Translations under genes and position numbers: made by a program
The notes under the pieces: generated by a model
Told to the model about the DNA's origin: nothing
Databases searched by the model: none
Seen by the model: only the letters and a program-made list of their open reading frames with translations
NCBI GenBank assembly: GCA_022432975.1
Contig: CM039516.1
Span: 31,326,051 to 31,390,050, forward strand
DNA from: Begonia masoniana
Taxonomy: Eukaryota; Streptophyta; Magnoliopsida; Cucurbitales; Begoniaceae
Reading direction: 5' to 3'
DNA length: 64,000 nucleotides
Shown: in pieces, positions 30,975-41,492 of the stretch
How positions within the stretch are numbered: the first letter of the stretch is position 1
Layout of the letters: every line of letters begins with the position of its first letter

Positions 30975-33506
30975 TGTAGCACCCGGCATTTTTGCCATAT
31001 AAATATTCACAGAATTTATTTAGCGGGATAAATGATTACATTAATACAATGAATGTTTTAATGAGTTTATCAGAGTGTTTAATGGAAAAACCGAATTGAT
31101 TAACTAATTAACAAATTAGTTGGAAACTAATGGAAGGGCAAATTAGGAAAACAAGTAAGGTTGGTGGAAGGGAACTAATGAGTGTTTGACACTTGACAAC
31201 TTGTTGAAGAAGTCATGTTCTTCTTCTCTTTCCTCCTACGTGAAACCCTCATTTCTCATCTGCTTCTTTCCACTGTTCTATGTTTTCTCTCCTCCAGGCG
31301 ACTGCAACCTTTCTAAGAACTTCCTTTCCTCTGTTTTCTCTAGTTAAGGTAAACATCTGCTAAAGCTAACGAGTTTGAATGAGTTAAAATGTGAATTTTG
31401 TTGGAGTTTGAGGTTACGATAATTTGGAGTGAACTCACTGTTTTTACATGAAAACACATTGGTTTGTTTTCTAAAGGTTTGAATGGAGTTTGAAGCTTAT
31501 TCTACTAGATTATTAGTTAGCATTTGCAGCTTGTTAATTTCCCTTTTCGTGCACGTCATAGGTTCGTGTATCACCGTGGTTTCACGTGCAAAGTTTGTTG
31601 CTTTTCAGACAACAGGTAAGTTCATGTGTGTAGATCGGCCCTTAAGGCCCTACAACACAGAGATACTAGGTTTTACATCTGTCGGGTTGTTTCGGGTAGA
31701 TAAGTTAGAGTTTTGTTCTGAGTTTTCTGTATTTCTTTTCCTTTTCTGCCGTTTATTTCTGCTGTCTACTATTCTAAGATGAAGCACTGTAAATGTCCAT
31801 GCATGCACGTTTTTCCCGAAAGTTCATGAAAAAATATTTTCTGTACACGGTTTGAAGCTAAGAAAGATAAAATATGACTGTAATGTATTGGTTAAGTGTG
31901 GAACGGGGACTGACCTACTGTTTTGTTCTGTTCTGTTGTATTCTGTTATATTCTGTATATCTGTTTGTGTCTGTCGTGCACTTGCCAGTTCCCCTATAAG
32001 CCCCACTTATACCCCTCTGCCAGTGAAACGTAATGTAATGTTCTGTCACTGTATTTTGAAAATTCATGCATAGCATATGCATCACTGCATTTATATATTC
32101 TTACTGAGTTTTAGACTCATAGGTGAACTCCCTGCTGTAGGTATGGATTCCCCAGATGAGGACATCGTGCCTCAAGATGATGATTTGATGTAGTTGGCGG
32201 ATCGAGCTCATGAGGTTTGGTTGTTGCAGTCAGACAAGAGTTAACTCTGTGAGAATGTATTTTCTGAAGTTATGTCAAGTTCTGTAACATCTGTTGAAGT
32301 TTTTAAAAATATTTGAAGTGTAGATTCAGCTCTATACAATTTTTGTGTTATTTTTAAAACGACGTATGAAATCTGTATTGATGTCCAAAATCTCTGTATT
32401 TGACAGTTGTATCTATATATTTCGAAATGTTTTGAAAACATTCTGGAACTGCTTGAGTTCTCCCTTTTTAGGTTATGCATGGATGGTCTCGAATTTTAGA
32501 GCTATCCATGCAGTTTGTTTTCTTGAATCTGTCATCTGTAAAACAGGTATTACAGCTTTGTTTTGAATCGGGTTTTAAAGGTCTGAAACCTTTATGCCTT
32601 CTTTTTTGATGTTTCCTGTTTATACGTCTTCCTGTAAAAAGGTTGTCAAATTCTGCCTTTAAAACTACATCTTTCGATTACATCCACCGGTGAACTCATT
32701 TCTGTCTGTAGTTCATATCCACTGGTGAACTCATTTTTGTCTGTAGTTCACATCCACCGGTGAACAGTGCATTTCTGCCTGTAGTTCACTTCCACCAGTG
32801 AACAGTGCATTTCTGCCTGCATCCACCGCTGCCTTTAAAATTACATCTTCCGCCTGACGTCATCCACATCTTCCGCCTGACGTCATCTGCCTACTTCTTC
32901 CGCCCAGTTTATTTATGTCTTCCGCTTGACATCATCCACATCTTCCGCCTGACGTCACCCACATCTTCCGCCCAGTTTATTCATGCCCTCGTCGCTGTCA
33001 CTATTTACTTTTGTCTTATTCACATCTGCCGCTGTTTACTGTTCACTTTTGTCTTATTCACATCCACCGCTAGACTATATCGCCCGCCCAGTTTACTTAC
33101 ATTTTCTACTTCGTCTACTGCCTGCGTCTTCCGCCCAGTTTATTCATGCCATCCACTGTAGCCTTTCTTCCAATATGCCTTCCAGCTTATATTTCTTATT
33201 TATTTTCACTGCATGTATTTTATCACGATTTCCTCTGCATGCCCGTCGTCCATCCAGTCTTTTATTTAAATGTTCCAAGTATTCTGATTTTCTTCTGTCA
33301 TTTATTCTACAGTCCGGTTTAACTGTTTCCCGTTTTGCTTTTAAATCCAGAGAAGGTTTTCTCTCTCTGTAAAGTTTTATGGGTTGGTTTGTCTTAAAAA
33401 AAGTTCAGTCGGCTTAGTCTGTTTATTCAAAAAAAAAAATAGTCCCCGTTTTGAATGTCCCGGAGTGATGGTTTTTCAGACCCCGATCAGGTTGGGGGCT
33501 GTCACA
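30975..33506 (+). mobile_element. Solo gypsy LTR (2532 bp), relative of element C
   Basis: It starts TGTAGCACCCGGCATTTTTG and ends GGGGGCTGTCACA, with a perfect AAGGA duplication at 30970-30974 and 33507-33511. It is a diverged relative of the LTRs of element C (36448 and 43660), sharing the CCCCTATAAGCCCCACTTAT segment (about 31990) and the TTACTGAGTTTTAGA segment. No internal domain remains. Short frames inside it are repeat-derived, not genes. Confidence 0.92.
32675..33150 (+). repeat. U3 word array in solo LTR
   Basis: Three or four copies of CATCCACCGGTGAAC with TTCTGTCTGTAGTTCA between them (32679-32790), then repeats of CTTCCGCCTGACGTCATC (32865-32965, three perfect TGACGTCA), then CATCCACCG, CTTCCGCCCAGTTTATT and similar to about 33150. 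Confidence 0.85.
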
Positions 33507-33511
33507 AAGGA

Positions 33512-34264
33512 GGCCATCTTCAGAAGGAGAACATGACTTTTACTTCTTGAGGAAGAGGATCTGTCTATAAGCAAAGTTTCTTTTGCCGATGGTAAAAAAA
33601 GGAAAGGTTAGGGTTAGGGTTAGGGTTAAGGTTAGCTGATTTAACATATCAGCTAACCTAACCCTAATTAATTGCAATGTAACTTTGTTAAGTTGTAAAT
33701 AATTCTTATTTTTTTTTTAATTTCATATTTTTAATCTTTTTACCTTATTCCTTCTTTCCTTCCGATTACTGTTACCTTAACTTATGTTATTTCTAATATT
33801 TTTAAGTTTTAAGAAAAATTCTTGTAAATCGTTATAAAGTTTTTAATGTATACCTCCTTATAATGCAACTATTTTTTGTAAATGTGAAGTATGATGAACA
33901 TTTGATTTAACTCAGAGAATAAGAACTTTTCATTAAAATAATTTAAAATATTAAACGAAAATAGAAACGCTCAAACAGTTAGATTTATTCATTTTGAAAG
34001 TATATTTTCTTAGATGTTTCTTTTCTTAAATTTTTTCTTCTCTTAAAAAAGATGTTCATGTTTTACAATAATAGACTTAAAAATTATAGAATTATTTTCT
34101 GTTTTTAATTGTACAAGAGATCTTTGTGATGTTCACAACAAATTGAGTTCTCAAAAAATGCTTATGGAAAGAAATTAGCCATGATTACCGTTCTTCCTAC
34201 ACATAGGAGACACGACTTCAAGTATCAGCTCGAAATCTCAAAGTCGTTTGAACCAACTCTCGAA
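33512..34264. other. AT-rich spacer with telomere-like hairpin
   Basis: No gene. It lies between two solo LTRs. It holds the TTAGGG-type hairpin described separately, then AT-rich DNA. The last ~80 bp (from about 34180) resemble a family-B relic interrupted by the solo LTR at 34270. Confidence 0.5.
33605..33669. repeat. Telomere-like repeat in an imperfect hairpin
   Basis: Three TTAGGG units in tandem, then TTAGGGTTAAGGTTAGCTGA, loop TTAACAT and the complementary arm ending AACCTAACCCTAA. The arms pair over about 20 bases with one unpaired A. The hexamer is TTAGGG; the usual plant telomere unit is TTTAGGG. Confidence 0.85.
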
Positions 34265-34269
34265 ATTCC

Positions 34270-35686
34270 TGTTGACTTAATTAGTGTTTAAGTCTAACTA
34301 AGTTTTTGATGATGTATTTGGATGATAAATATGTAATTTGATTATGTTTGTTAAATGAGAATAATGAATTATGTTTGTGTTTTTTTAATCTGTTGGAAAT
34401 ACCCTTAAAAAGGGTATTTTAGTTTTCTAACAATATTGGTTAAGTGTACAGGGCTGAAATTGTATAAAATGTTCACATTAACCGATAGCTAAAAGACAAA
34501 GAAGACATCCACCGGTTGAAGAAAAGAATGGCATCCACCGATAGGTAAACGACAAAAACAGTGGAGTTTAAAGAATCACACATGTCGATCGCTAAACGAC
34601 AAAAGGCGATGGAGTTCAAGGCTTGCATCTGCCGATGGAGTACAAGGCTTGCATCTGCCGATGGAGTTCAAGGCTTGCATCTGCCGATGGAGTACAAGGC
34701 TTGCATCTGCCAAAGGAGTTCAAGGCCTGCATCTGCCGATGGTGTTTTCAAGCTGCATCTGCCGATGGCGTTTGAAGATGCATCTGCCAATGCAATGTCA
34801 AGATGCTTCTGCCGATGGAATGTCAAGATGCTTCTGCCGATGAAATTTCAAGATACATCTGCCGATGAATTTTTAAGGTGCATCTGCCGATAGCATTCCA
34901 AGTTGTATCTGCCGATAGTCTATCATGTTGCATCTGCCGATGGCGTATGAAGATGCATCTGCCGATGGCTTTTCAAGTTGCATCCACCGATGACGTTCCG
35001 ATTTTTTTAAAGCTGCTTCCACCGGTGATCTTCCGCCAAATTTGAATATAACCGCGAAGCTACAGTGACGTCGTTTTCAGCATTAACTCTAGAACTTTAA
35101 TGGCGACGACGAACAGCAATTTCAGATGCAACGGATATCTGCTTCAGTACGGATGCTTCCCAACGGTAACATTTTCCATTTGAAGAAAGAAGCATTCAAT
35201 TCTGTGAAGAAAAATCAGACAGAGTATTTAAGCTGAGGTTAGAGCACGAAGAAACAACTTTTTGCAAATTTTTACTCTTGAGCTCTAATCTGCTAAATCT
35301 ATCATACTCTGTATTTCATCTACACCTTTCGATTCGATAACTTGAGATTTTAATCTTTGAGAGTGTAGTCTGAGCTTGAATTTTTACAAACTCAAATATC
35401 TGTATAAGGCAGTGGATTGACGCCCGTCAAGTACAATCCAGATCTGTAAAAGGCAGTTGATCGGAGCCCAGAATTCCGATCTGTTTATTCTCGTGAGGAG
35501 AAGGTTAAGGATCTTCAAGGGGGAACCTTGAAGCGTGGATGTAGGCAGGTTTTGGCCGAACCACGTAAAACTCTTGTGTTGGTTTTTCTCTCTTTCTCTG
35601 TTATTTTTATTATTGTGGTTGCTGATTAGTTTAAGAAATTTTTAAAAGGTCTAATTCACCCCCTTTTAGACAATCTCGATTCTACA
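34270..35686 (+). mobile_element. Solo Sirevirus LTR (1417 bp)
   Basis: It starts TGTTGACTTAA, ends CTCGATTCTACA and has a perfect ATTCC duplication (34265-34269, 35687-35691). It aligns with the 3' LTR at 7269-8700, so the same family left a solo LTR here by recombination. It is inserted in a family-B relic. Confidence 0.94.
34610..34995 (+). repeat. CATCTGCCGATGG array in solo Sirevirus LTR
   Basis: About fourteen imperfect units of 24-27 bp with core GCATCTGCCGATGG. Early units end in AGTTCAAGGCTT and later ones in CGTTTGAAGAT or TTTCAAGTT. The array is a different local expansion from the one at 7676-7995, with the same core word. Confidence 0.88.
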
Positions 35687-35691
35687 ATTCC

Positions 35692-36442
35692 TTCACGAAA
35701 ATTGTTGTTTGTAACCTGTAGAACGCAATTTCGGTCTTGTAGATCGATGGTTTGCCAGAAAGGGGAATCCCCTCTCTCCCTTTCCTTTTGTCCTGGGTGG
35801 CGCACAAATGGGAGGAAAGTATGGTTCCTAAACCCCATTAATAAAATAATATTTTTTATCCTTTTTTAATTTAGCTTATTTAATTTCAAATTTGTTTTAT
35901 TTATTATAAATAATTTATATTAAATAAAAACTCATTCATTTTTTATTCTTCAAAATTCCAAATGATGCTTAAATTCTTATTCAAGGTAAATTCCAAATTA
36001 CATTACATAACTTTCTCTAATTTAACAGCATGAAAATTTTTCAATTTACCGACTTTAACAAGTTGATCGAAAAATCCAACGTGATCACAAAACAACAAAA
36101 TAAGTCAACATGTTGACCATTTATAACGTAAAAAATTAACACGTAGAAATTAATTAACTGTGGAATAAAGAGTGACCACATGTTTAATCTTTACAACCTG
36201 CCAAAATGCCACACTCACTCGATATCATAAAATAGGAACTACCGTGCTCTCATACCAACCTTGCATTCTGAGCATGAAGAGTTGTAACAATTAAACATGT
36301 TATAAACTTAAACCAATATTAGCTAACCACATATCTAAAGAGTTAATATAAAATATAAAGAACAACACCACGAATATAATATTCTGAATCTTATCATACA
36401 CAAGACTCAAACCTTAAATAGATACAGACTCTCGGCCATAAT
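35692..36442 (-). repeat. Family-B/old LTR relic with PBS-like word
   Basis: Continues the relic interrupted at 34269. It includes GTGATCACAAAACAACAAAA (about 36082), comparable to CATAACACGACAAAAC in copy 2. GTGCTCTCATACCAACC near 36248 is one change away from the complement of a TGGTATCAGAGC PBS, so a minus-strand LTR probably begins just to its right, now split by element C. No gene. Confidence 0.45.
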
Positions 36443-36447
36443 ATAAC

Positions 36448-39080
36448 TGTAACACCCGGCATTTTTGCCACGTAATCATTTAAGCGGGATTAATTGTATA
36501 TTAATACAATGAATATTTTCTTTAATTTGTTTGGGCGTCTAATTGGAAAACCAAACTCTGTGTAAGCAAAACAAACCAATTTGGTTAAAAATCAATGGAA
36601 GGGCAAAGTAGGTAAACAATTAAGGTGGTTGGGAGAAAACCAATGGTTGAGTGACATCTGGCGACTTGGTGAAGAAGCTAAGTTCTTCCTCCTACGTGAA
36701 ACCCTCACTTCTCATTTGTTTCTTCCCACTACTCCCTGTTCTTTCTTTCTGGCGATTGTGACAAAATACCAACACTTTGCTTTCCCAGTTTTTCTTCTGT
36801 TTCTTCCAACAAAGGTAACCATCCACGAAAGTTATCAAGTTGAATAGGTTATAATGTGAGTTCTTGTTGGAGTTAAAGATTTCGATAATATGGAATAAAC
36901 TTACTATTTTGGATAAAAACACGATAGACTGTGTTATGAAGGATTGAGTAGAGTCTGCTGCATATCTTACCAACTTATTAGTTAGCATTTCCAGCTATTT
37001 AATTCCTTTACATGCGTACTACAGATCCGATCGTTCCAGGGACATTCGAGCATCTTACACCGCAGCAGACAGGTAAGTTCATACGCATAGATTCGGCCCT
37101 TAAGACCCTACATCACGGAGGTACTAGGTTTCCTGTTCTGTCGGGTTGTTTTGGGTAGAAATGTTAGAGTTACGTTCTGAAATGTCTGGCTTAGATTCAT
37201 TTTCTGCTGTCTTATCTCTGCTGTTTACTTGTTTAAGTTCAAGCACCGTTCATGCACCGTTCATGCATACACGTTTTCTCTTAAAGACATGCAAATGTTT
37301 TCTGTACACTGTTTGAAACTAAATAAGATAAAATCTGACTGAAATGTACCGGTTAAGTGCGGGACGGGGACTGGCCTACTGAAATCTGTTCTAAAATCTG
37401 TTCTGTAAATCTGTTGTGCCTGTCGTGCATTGCATGTTCCCCTATAAGCCCCACTTATACCCCTCTGCCACTGAAACGTAATGTTCTATACTGTCACTGT
37501 ATTCTGAAAACTGCATGCATAGCATTTTGCATCACTGCATATATATATATGATCTTACTGAGTTTTAGAATCATAGGTGAACTCTCTGATGTAGGTACTG
37601 AACCCGAACATGAGGACTTTGTGCCTCAGTCTGATGAATAGGTGACTGGTGGCTCGAGCTCTCGGGGGTGGTTGCTGTAGTCAGGCACAAATTCTGTCCC
37701 GAGGTTTAAGTTTTCTGTAATGTCTATATCCGTAAAGTCTTCTGGAATTCTGGTCTTGTGTTAAAAACTCTGTAGAAAACTTATGTTTTTGGGAAATTTT
37801 GCAATTTTATGCTAAGATCTGTACTGCCTCTGAGATTTTGAAATAATGTATAGATTCTGTGTCAATGTTTAAAACCGCTGTATTTGACAGTTAAGTTTAT
37901 ATTCTAAAGTATTCTGAAATTGTTGGGATATTTTCTGTTAATCTGTGCATGGATGATTTCTGGTTTTAAAGTTATCCATGTAGTTTGTCTTCTGGAAATC
38001 CGTCAATTGTAAAGCATATTTTTTTTCAACTTTGTTTGGAATCGGGTTTTAAAAGTTTGAAACCTTTATGCCTTCTGTCGTGAGGTTTTCTGTTTGTATG
38101 TCTTCCTGTCAAAAGTTGTCAAACTCTGCCCCTTTTAGACTATATCATCCGATCACGTCCACTGCTATTTATGTGTATATCCACCGGTGACGTCATCCAC
38201 CTCCACCGCCCAGTTCAATTATCTCATCCGATGACGTCTTCATCTCATCCGGTGTTGTCTGCTATCTGTATCTTTCGGTTGACGTCATCCATCTTCCTGC
38301 TGACGTCATCACCTCATCCGATCTCATCTGCTGCCTGTATCTTCCGGTTGACGTCATCCATCTTCCGGCTGACGTCATCACCTCATCCGAATTCCGTCTG
38401 CTGTCTGTATCCTCCGTCTGACGTCACCCATCTTTCGGCTGACGTCACCACCTCTTCTGCCCAGTTTTACTCAGCCTCTTCCGCTGAATGTTGTTCGTCT
38501 TTTATCGTATCTGAATCCACTGATAGCTTTAATCTTCCGCCTGACGTCATCCTTACTTCTGTCTTTGCAAATGCATCTTCCGCCTGACGTCAGCTCACGT
38601 CTTCCGCCCAACCGTATTTTATTGGTTTTTAAACTAAGTCTTCCGCCAGTTCTTTGCCTACGTCTTCCGCCCAGTTTTAAACTTCTTCTGTTTGCCTCAG
38701 TTTATTTCTATTCTTTCTGTTTTTCCTGCTTAATTTCGTTTCTCTTTCTCTGTGATTCTGAAATTTTGTTAATCACCGTAGTCCCTCCCTCTCTGTAAAA
38801 TTTTATGTTTAGGGTTTTGCATTGATAGTACACGTCTTCTGTTATCCAGTATCTTCTGTTTTCTTCTGTCATTTTATTTCTGTTTTCTGTGAAGTTCTAA
38901 AAGTCCAGATGGTTTTCATAACTTGTCCGGTGCATTTGGTAAACGTTTTCTGTTCTTTTGTTCTAGTAATGCTGTCTGTTCTGTTTTTTTAAAAAAAATA
39001 GTCACCGTTTTTCGATAACTGTCCCGCAGTGACGGCTCCGATCCCGGACTCCGATCGGGGCCCGGTTTCGGGCCGTCACA
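36448..39080 (+). repeat. 5' LTR of element C (2633 bp)
   Basis: It starts TGTAACACCCGGCATTTTTG and ends TTTCGGGCCGTCACA. U3 word arrays fill about 38160-38670. It has a 12-bp duplication (CACCGTTCATG repeated near 37243-37266) missing from the 3' LTR. Short ATG frames inside it (for example 37357-37641) are repeated in both LTRs and resemble no protein I know. Confidence 0.95.
38160..38670 (+). repeat. TGACGTCA word array in 5' LTR
   Basis: Nine perfect TGACGTCA palindromes between about 38188 and 38590, mostly in the contexts CTTCCGGCTGACGTCATCACC or CTTCCGCCTGACGTCATCC, with further CTTCCGCCCAGTTTTA words to 38670. TGACGTCA is the classic core for bZIP (TGA/CREB-type) proteins. A regulatory role is inferred. 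Confidence 0.9.
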
Positions 39081-39084
39081 GTTA

Positions 39085-39095
39085 TGGTATCAGAG
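39085..39095 (+). other. Primer-binding site of element C
   Basis: TGGTATCAGAG four bases after the LTR end fits the initiator-Met tRNA 3' end; the next bases (AAAAAC) diverge from the usual CC. Confidence 0.88.
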
Positions 39096-39243
39096 AAAAA
39101 CAAGGTTTTAAAATCGATTCTGTGAAATGTCTGACTGCGCAACCCGCCACGTGAGATCGTTCCACCAACTGTAAGTGTCTAATGTTCTGTAAAAAGTTTC
39201 TGTTTATTAAATTTAGTTATTTCGTTGATAAGAATATTTAAAA

Positions 39244-40200
39244 ATGGTGAGAGGACATCAAAAAGAGTTAAGCGAAAGCTCTTGAGCCATTGACCGACTA
39301 ACCGAATTGGTGGGGGTACAGTCACGCATGGTTGAACGCATGATGGCCAGAGAAGATGATAGAAACAATAACCATGGGAATAACAATCGTGATAATGCGC
39401 CGCGAGACAACAATGGAGACAGATTTCGGCGACTCCAGCTGCCTTCATTTGATGGACTGTCTACAGACCCGACCCGTGCTGAAACCTGGATTCGAAAAAT
39501 GGAAAAGATGTTCAGATATGCACAAGTAGAAGACAACAAAAAGGTTATTTACGCCGCGTTCTATCTCACCGAAGGCGCTGGATTTTGGTGGGACACGGTG
39601 CAGTCCACTACCGTGGCATTAAGCTGGGAAGGATTCAAGAAAATCTTCTACGAGAAGTACTTTGATCGGGGTGTGAGGAAAGAAAAGTTTTTTGAATTCT
39701 CTCAGCTGCGACAATATGGGTCGGTGGCTGAATATGTTCAAAAATTTGAGTCATTGTCCCGATATGCAGCAAACCTGGTGGCCACTGATGGGAACAAAGT
39801 GCACCAGTTCATTCAAGGGTTGAAGATGGACCTTTTGCGAGGAATCACAACTGGAGGGTTCAATGAGGCACCGTATGTGAATGTGGTGGCCAAGGCCTAT
39901 CAATTGGAGGCCTTAAAAATAAAGTCTCAGAGACAAAGAGATTCACCAAGAGGGATTATTCGAAGTGTTCCTCAACAGCAACAACAACAACAAAGAGGTC
40001 AGAATTTACAACCTCAACAGCAACAAAACAGGGGCATTAAGAGGCCCAATGAAGCCATCATTTATCAAGACAAAGGAAAGAGACCAATGGAGGCTCCTCA
40101 ACTTTCAGTATGCCCGCGGTGCCAGAAGCCTCACAGAGGAGAATGCAGACTTGCTACCGGCCAGTGTTTCCGATGCGGCAAAGTAGCCATCTTGTTCGGG
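39244..40200 (+). pseudogene. gag: Element C gag with zinc knuckles
   Basis: Probable start ATG 39244 (MVRGHQKELSESS), with a TGA at codon 14 (39283); the frame is then open to past 40180. The gag domain shows LQLPSFDGLSTDPTRAETWI, FYLTEGAGFWWDTV, WEGFKKIFYEKYFDRGVR and LRQYGSVAEYVQKFESLSRY. A Gln-rich linker (about residues 220-245 of the open part) precedes a Cys/His pair (CPRCQKPHRGEC) and a CCHC knuckle that begins CFRCGK and is then lost to a frameshift near 40185. Gag packages element RNA; this copy cannot make the full protein. Confidence 0.87.
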
Positions 40201-40201
40201 A

Positions 40202-40762
40202 TTGCCCAATGCCCGACACCAGAGCAGGTCAGGCCGTACCGAGGTGTTTGCAATGATGGAGGACGTTGATGATGCTGATCTGCATACAGCAATTACAGGT
40301 ACAATTGTAATATGTGATTTGCCTGCTTATACCTTGTGGGACATGGGGGCCACACATTCGTTTGTGGCAGGGGACTTCGTAGTTAGACAGAAGGTTAATT
40401 GTACGTCGTCAGACCAGCCCTACAGCATTATGCTACAGTCCGGAGAGTTTATGCACTCCGAGTAGGTGGTACGGGGTGATATAGTGACAGTAGGAGACTA
40501 GAAGTTGTACGCCAACCTTATCGTCATCGGTATGAAAGGGTACGATGTCATTCTGGGGATGGACTGGCTGTTTAGACATCATGCCACCATCAACTGTAGG
40601 TCCGGGCTAGTGTCATTTAATCGCCCGAATGAAGTAGAATTCTCTTATCAGGCAGTACCGAAGAAGCACCGTATGCCTGTTATATCTTCCCTGAAAGCTC
40701 GACGGCTAATGAGGTCAGGATGTGTCGGATTCCTTGCCCACGTAGTAGATGTTCATAGATGA
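40202..40762 (+). pseudogene. Element C protease
   Basis: The protease is in a shifted frame, with TAG stops at 40463 and near 40499. The active site reads LWDMGATHSF: the Asp is kept but the usual Ser of DSG is Met. The domain ends with YDVILGMDWLFRHHA, as expected, followed by the linker ISSLKARRLMRSGCVGFLAH that joins to RT. Confidence 0.83.
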
Positions 40763-41492
40763 CCTACCGGGATTGCCACCTGATCGCGAAATTGAGTTTG
40801 AAATTGACGTATATCCAGGTGCGGAACCAGTATCAAAGAATCCGTACCGTATGGCACCAATTGAGCTGAAGGAATTGAAGGCTCAGCTGAAAGAGTTGGT
40901 GGACAAGGGTTTGGTGCGCCCCAGTTTCTCTCCGTGGGGTGCTCCCGTCTTGTTTGTCAAGAAGAAGGATGGGTCCCTACGGATGTGTATTGACTACCGT
41001 GAGCTGAACAAGTTAACGATCAATAATAAGTACCCGTTGCCGAGAATCGATGATTTATTTGACCAACTACAAGAGGCTCGGGTATTTTCTAAGATTGACT
41101 TGCGCTCCGGTTATTACCAGTTGAAGGTCAGAGCTGATGATATTCAAAAGACCGCATTCAGGACTCGATACGGGCATTACGAGTTCTTGGTGATGTCGTT
41201 CGGGTCAACTAATGCTCCGGCAGCATTTATGGACCTAATGAACAGAATATTCCAGGACTATCTGGATAAATTTGTGATCGTATTTATCGACGACATCCTA
41301 GTGTATTCTAGAAGTGAAGCCGAACATGAGGGTCACTTGGATATTGTACTGTCAATTCTGAAACAGCATAGATTATATGCCAAGCTATCAAAGTGTGAAT
41401 TTTGGCTGAACAGGATTAATTTCCTTGGCCACGTGGTGTCTGCTGAAGGAGTGTCTGTGGATCCAGCCAAAATTCTGGCGGTGAAGGAATGA
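40749..41492 (+). pseudogene. pol: Element C reverse transcriptase
   Basis: Open for 247 codons: [80 protein letters not shown], the catalytic FIDD box ([19 protein letters not shown]), [16 protein letters not shown]. This is a nearly complete gypsy RT. A frameshift and TGA at about 41490 cut it before the RNase H connection. It copies RNA into DNA in the particle. Confidence 0.92.

Noticed and set aside
33605..33669. A real telomere or chromosome end
   Set aside because: Only three hexamer units, embedded between retrotransposon LTRs, and of the TTAGGG rather than the plant TTTAGGG type.
37357..37641. 94-codon frame present in both LTRs of element C
   Set aside because: It lies in LTR non-coding sequence, has no recognisable domain, and is duplicated only because the LTR is.
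38171..38798. Frames of 138 and 77 codons over the TGACGTCA array (also at 45372-45999)
   Set aside because: Low-complexity translation of the repeat array.
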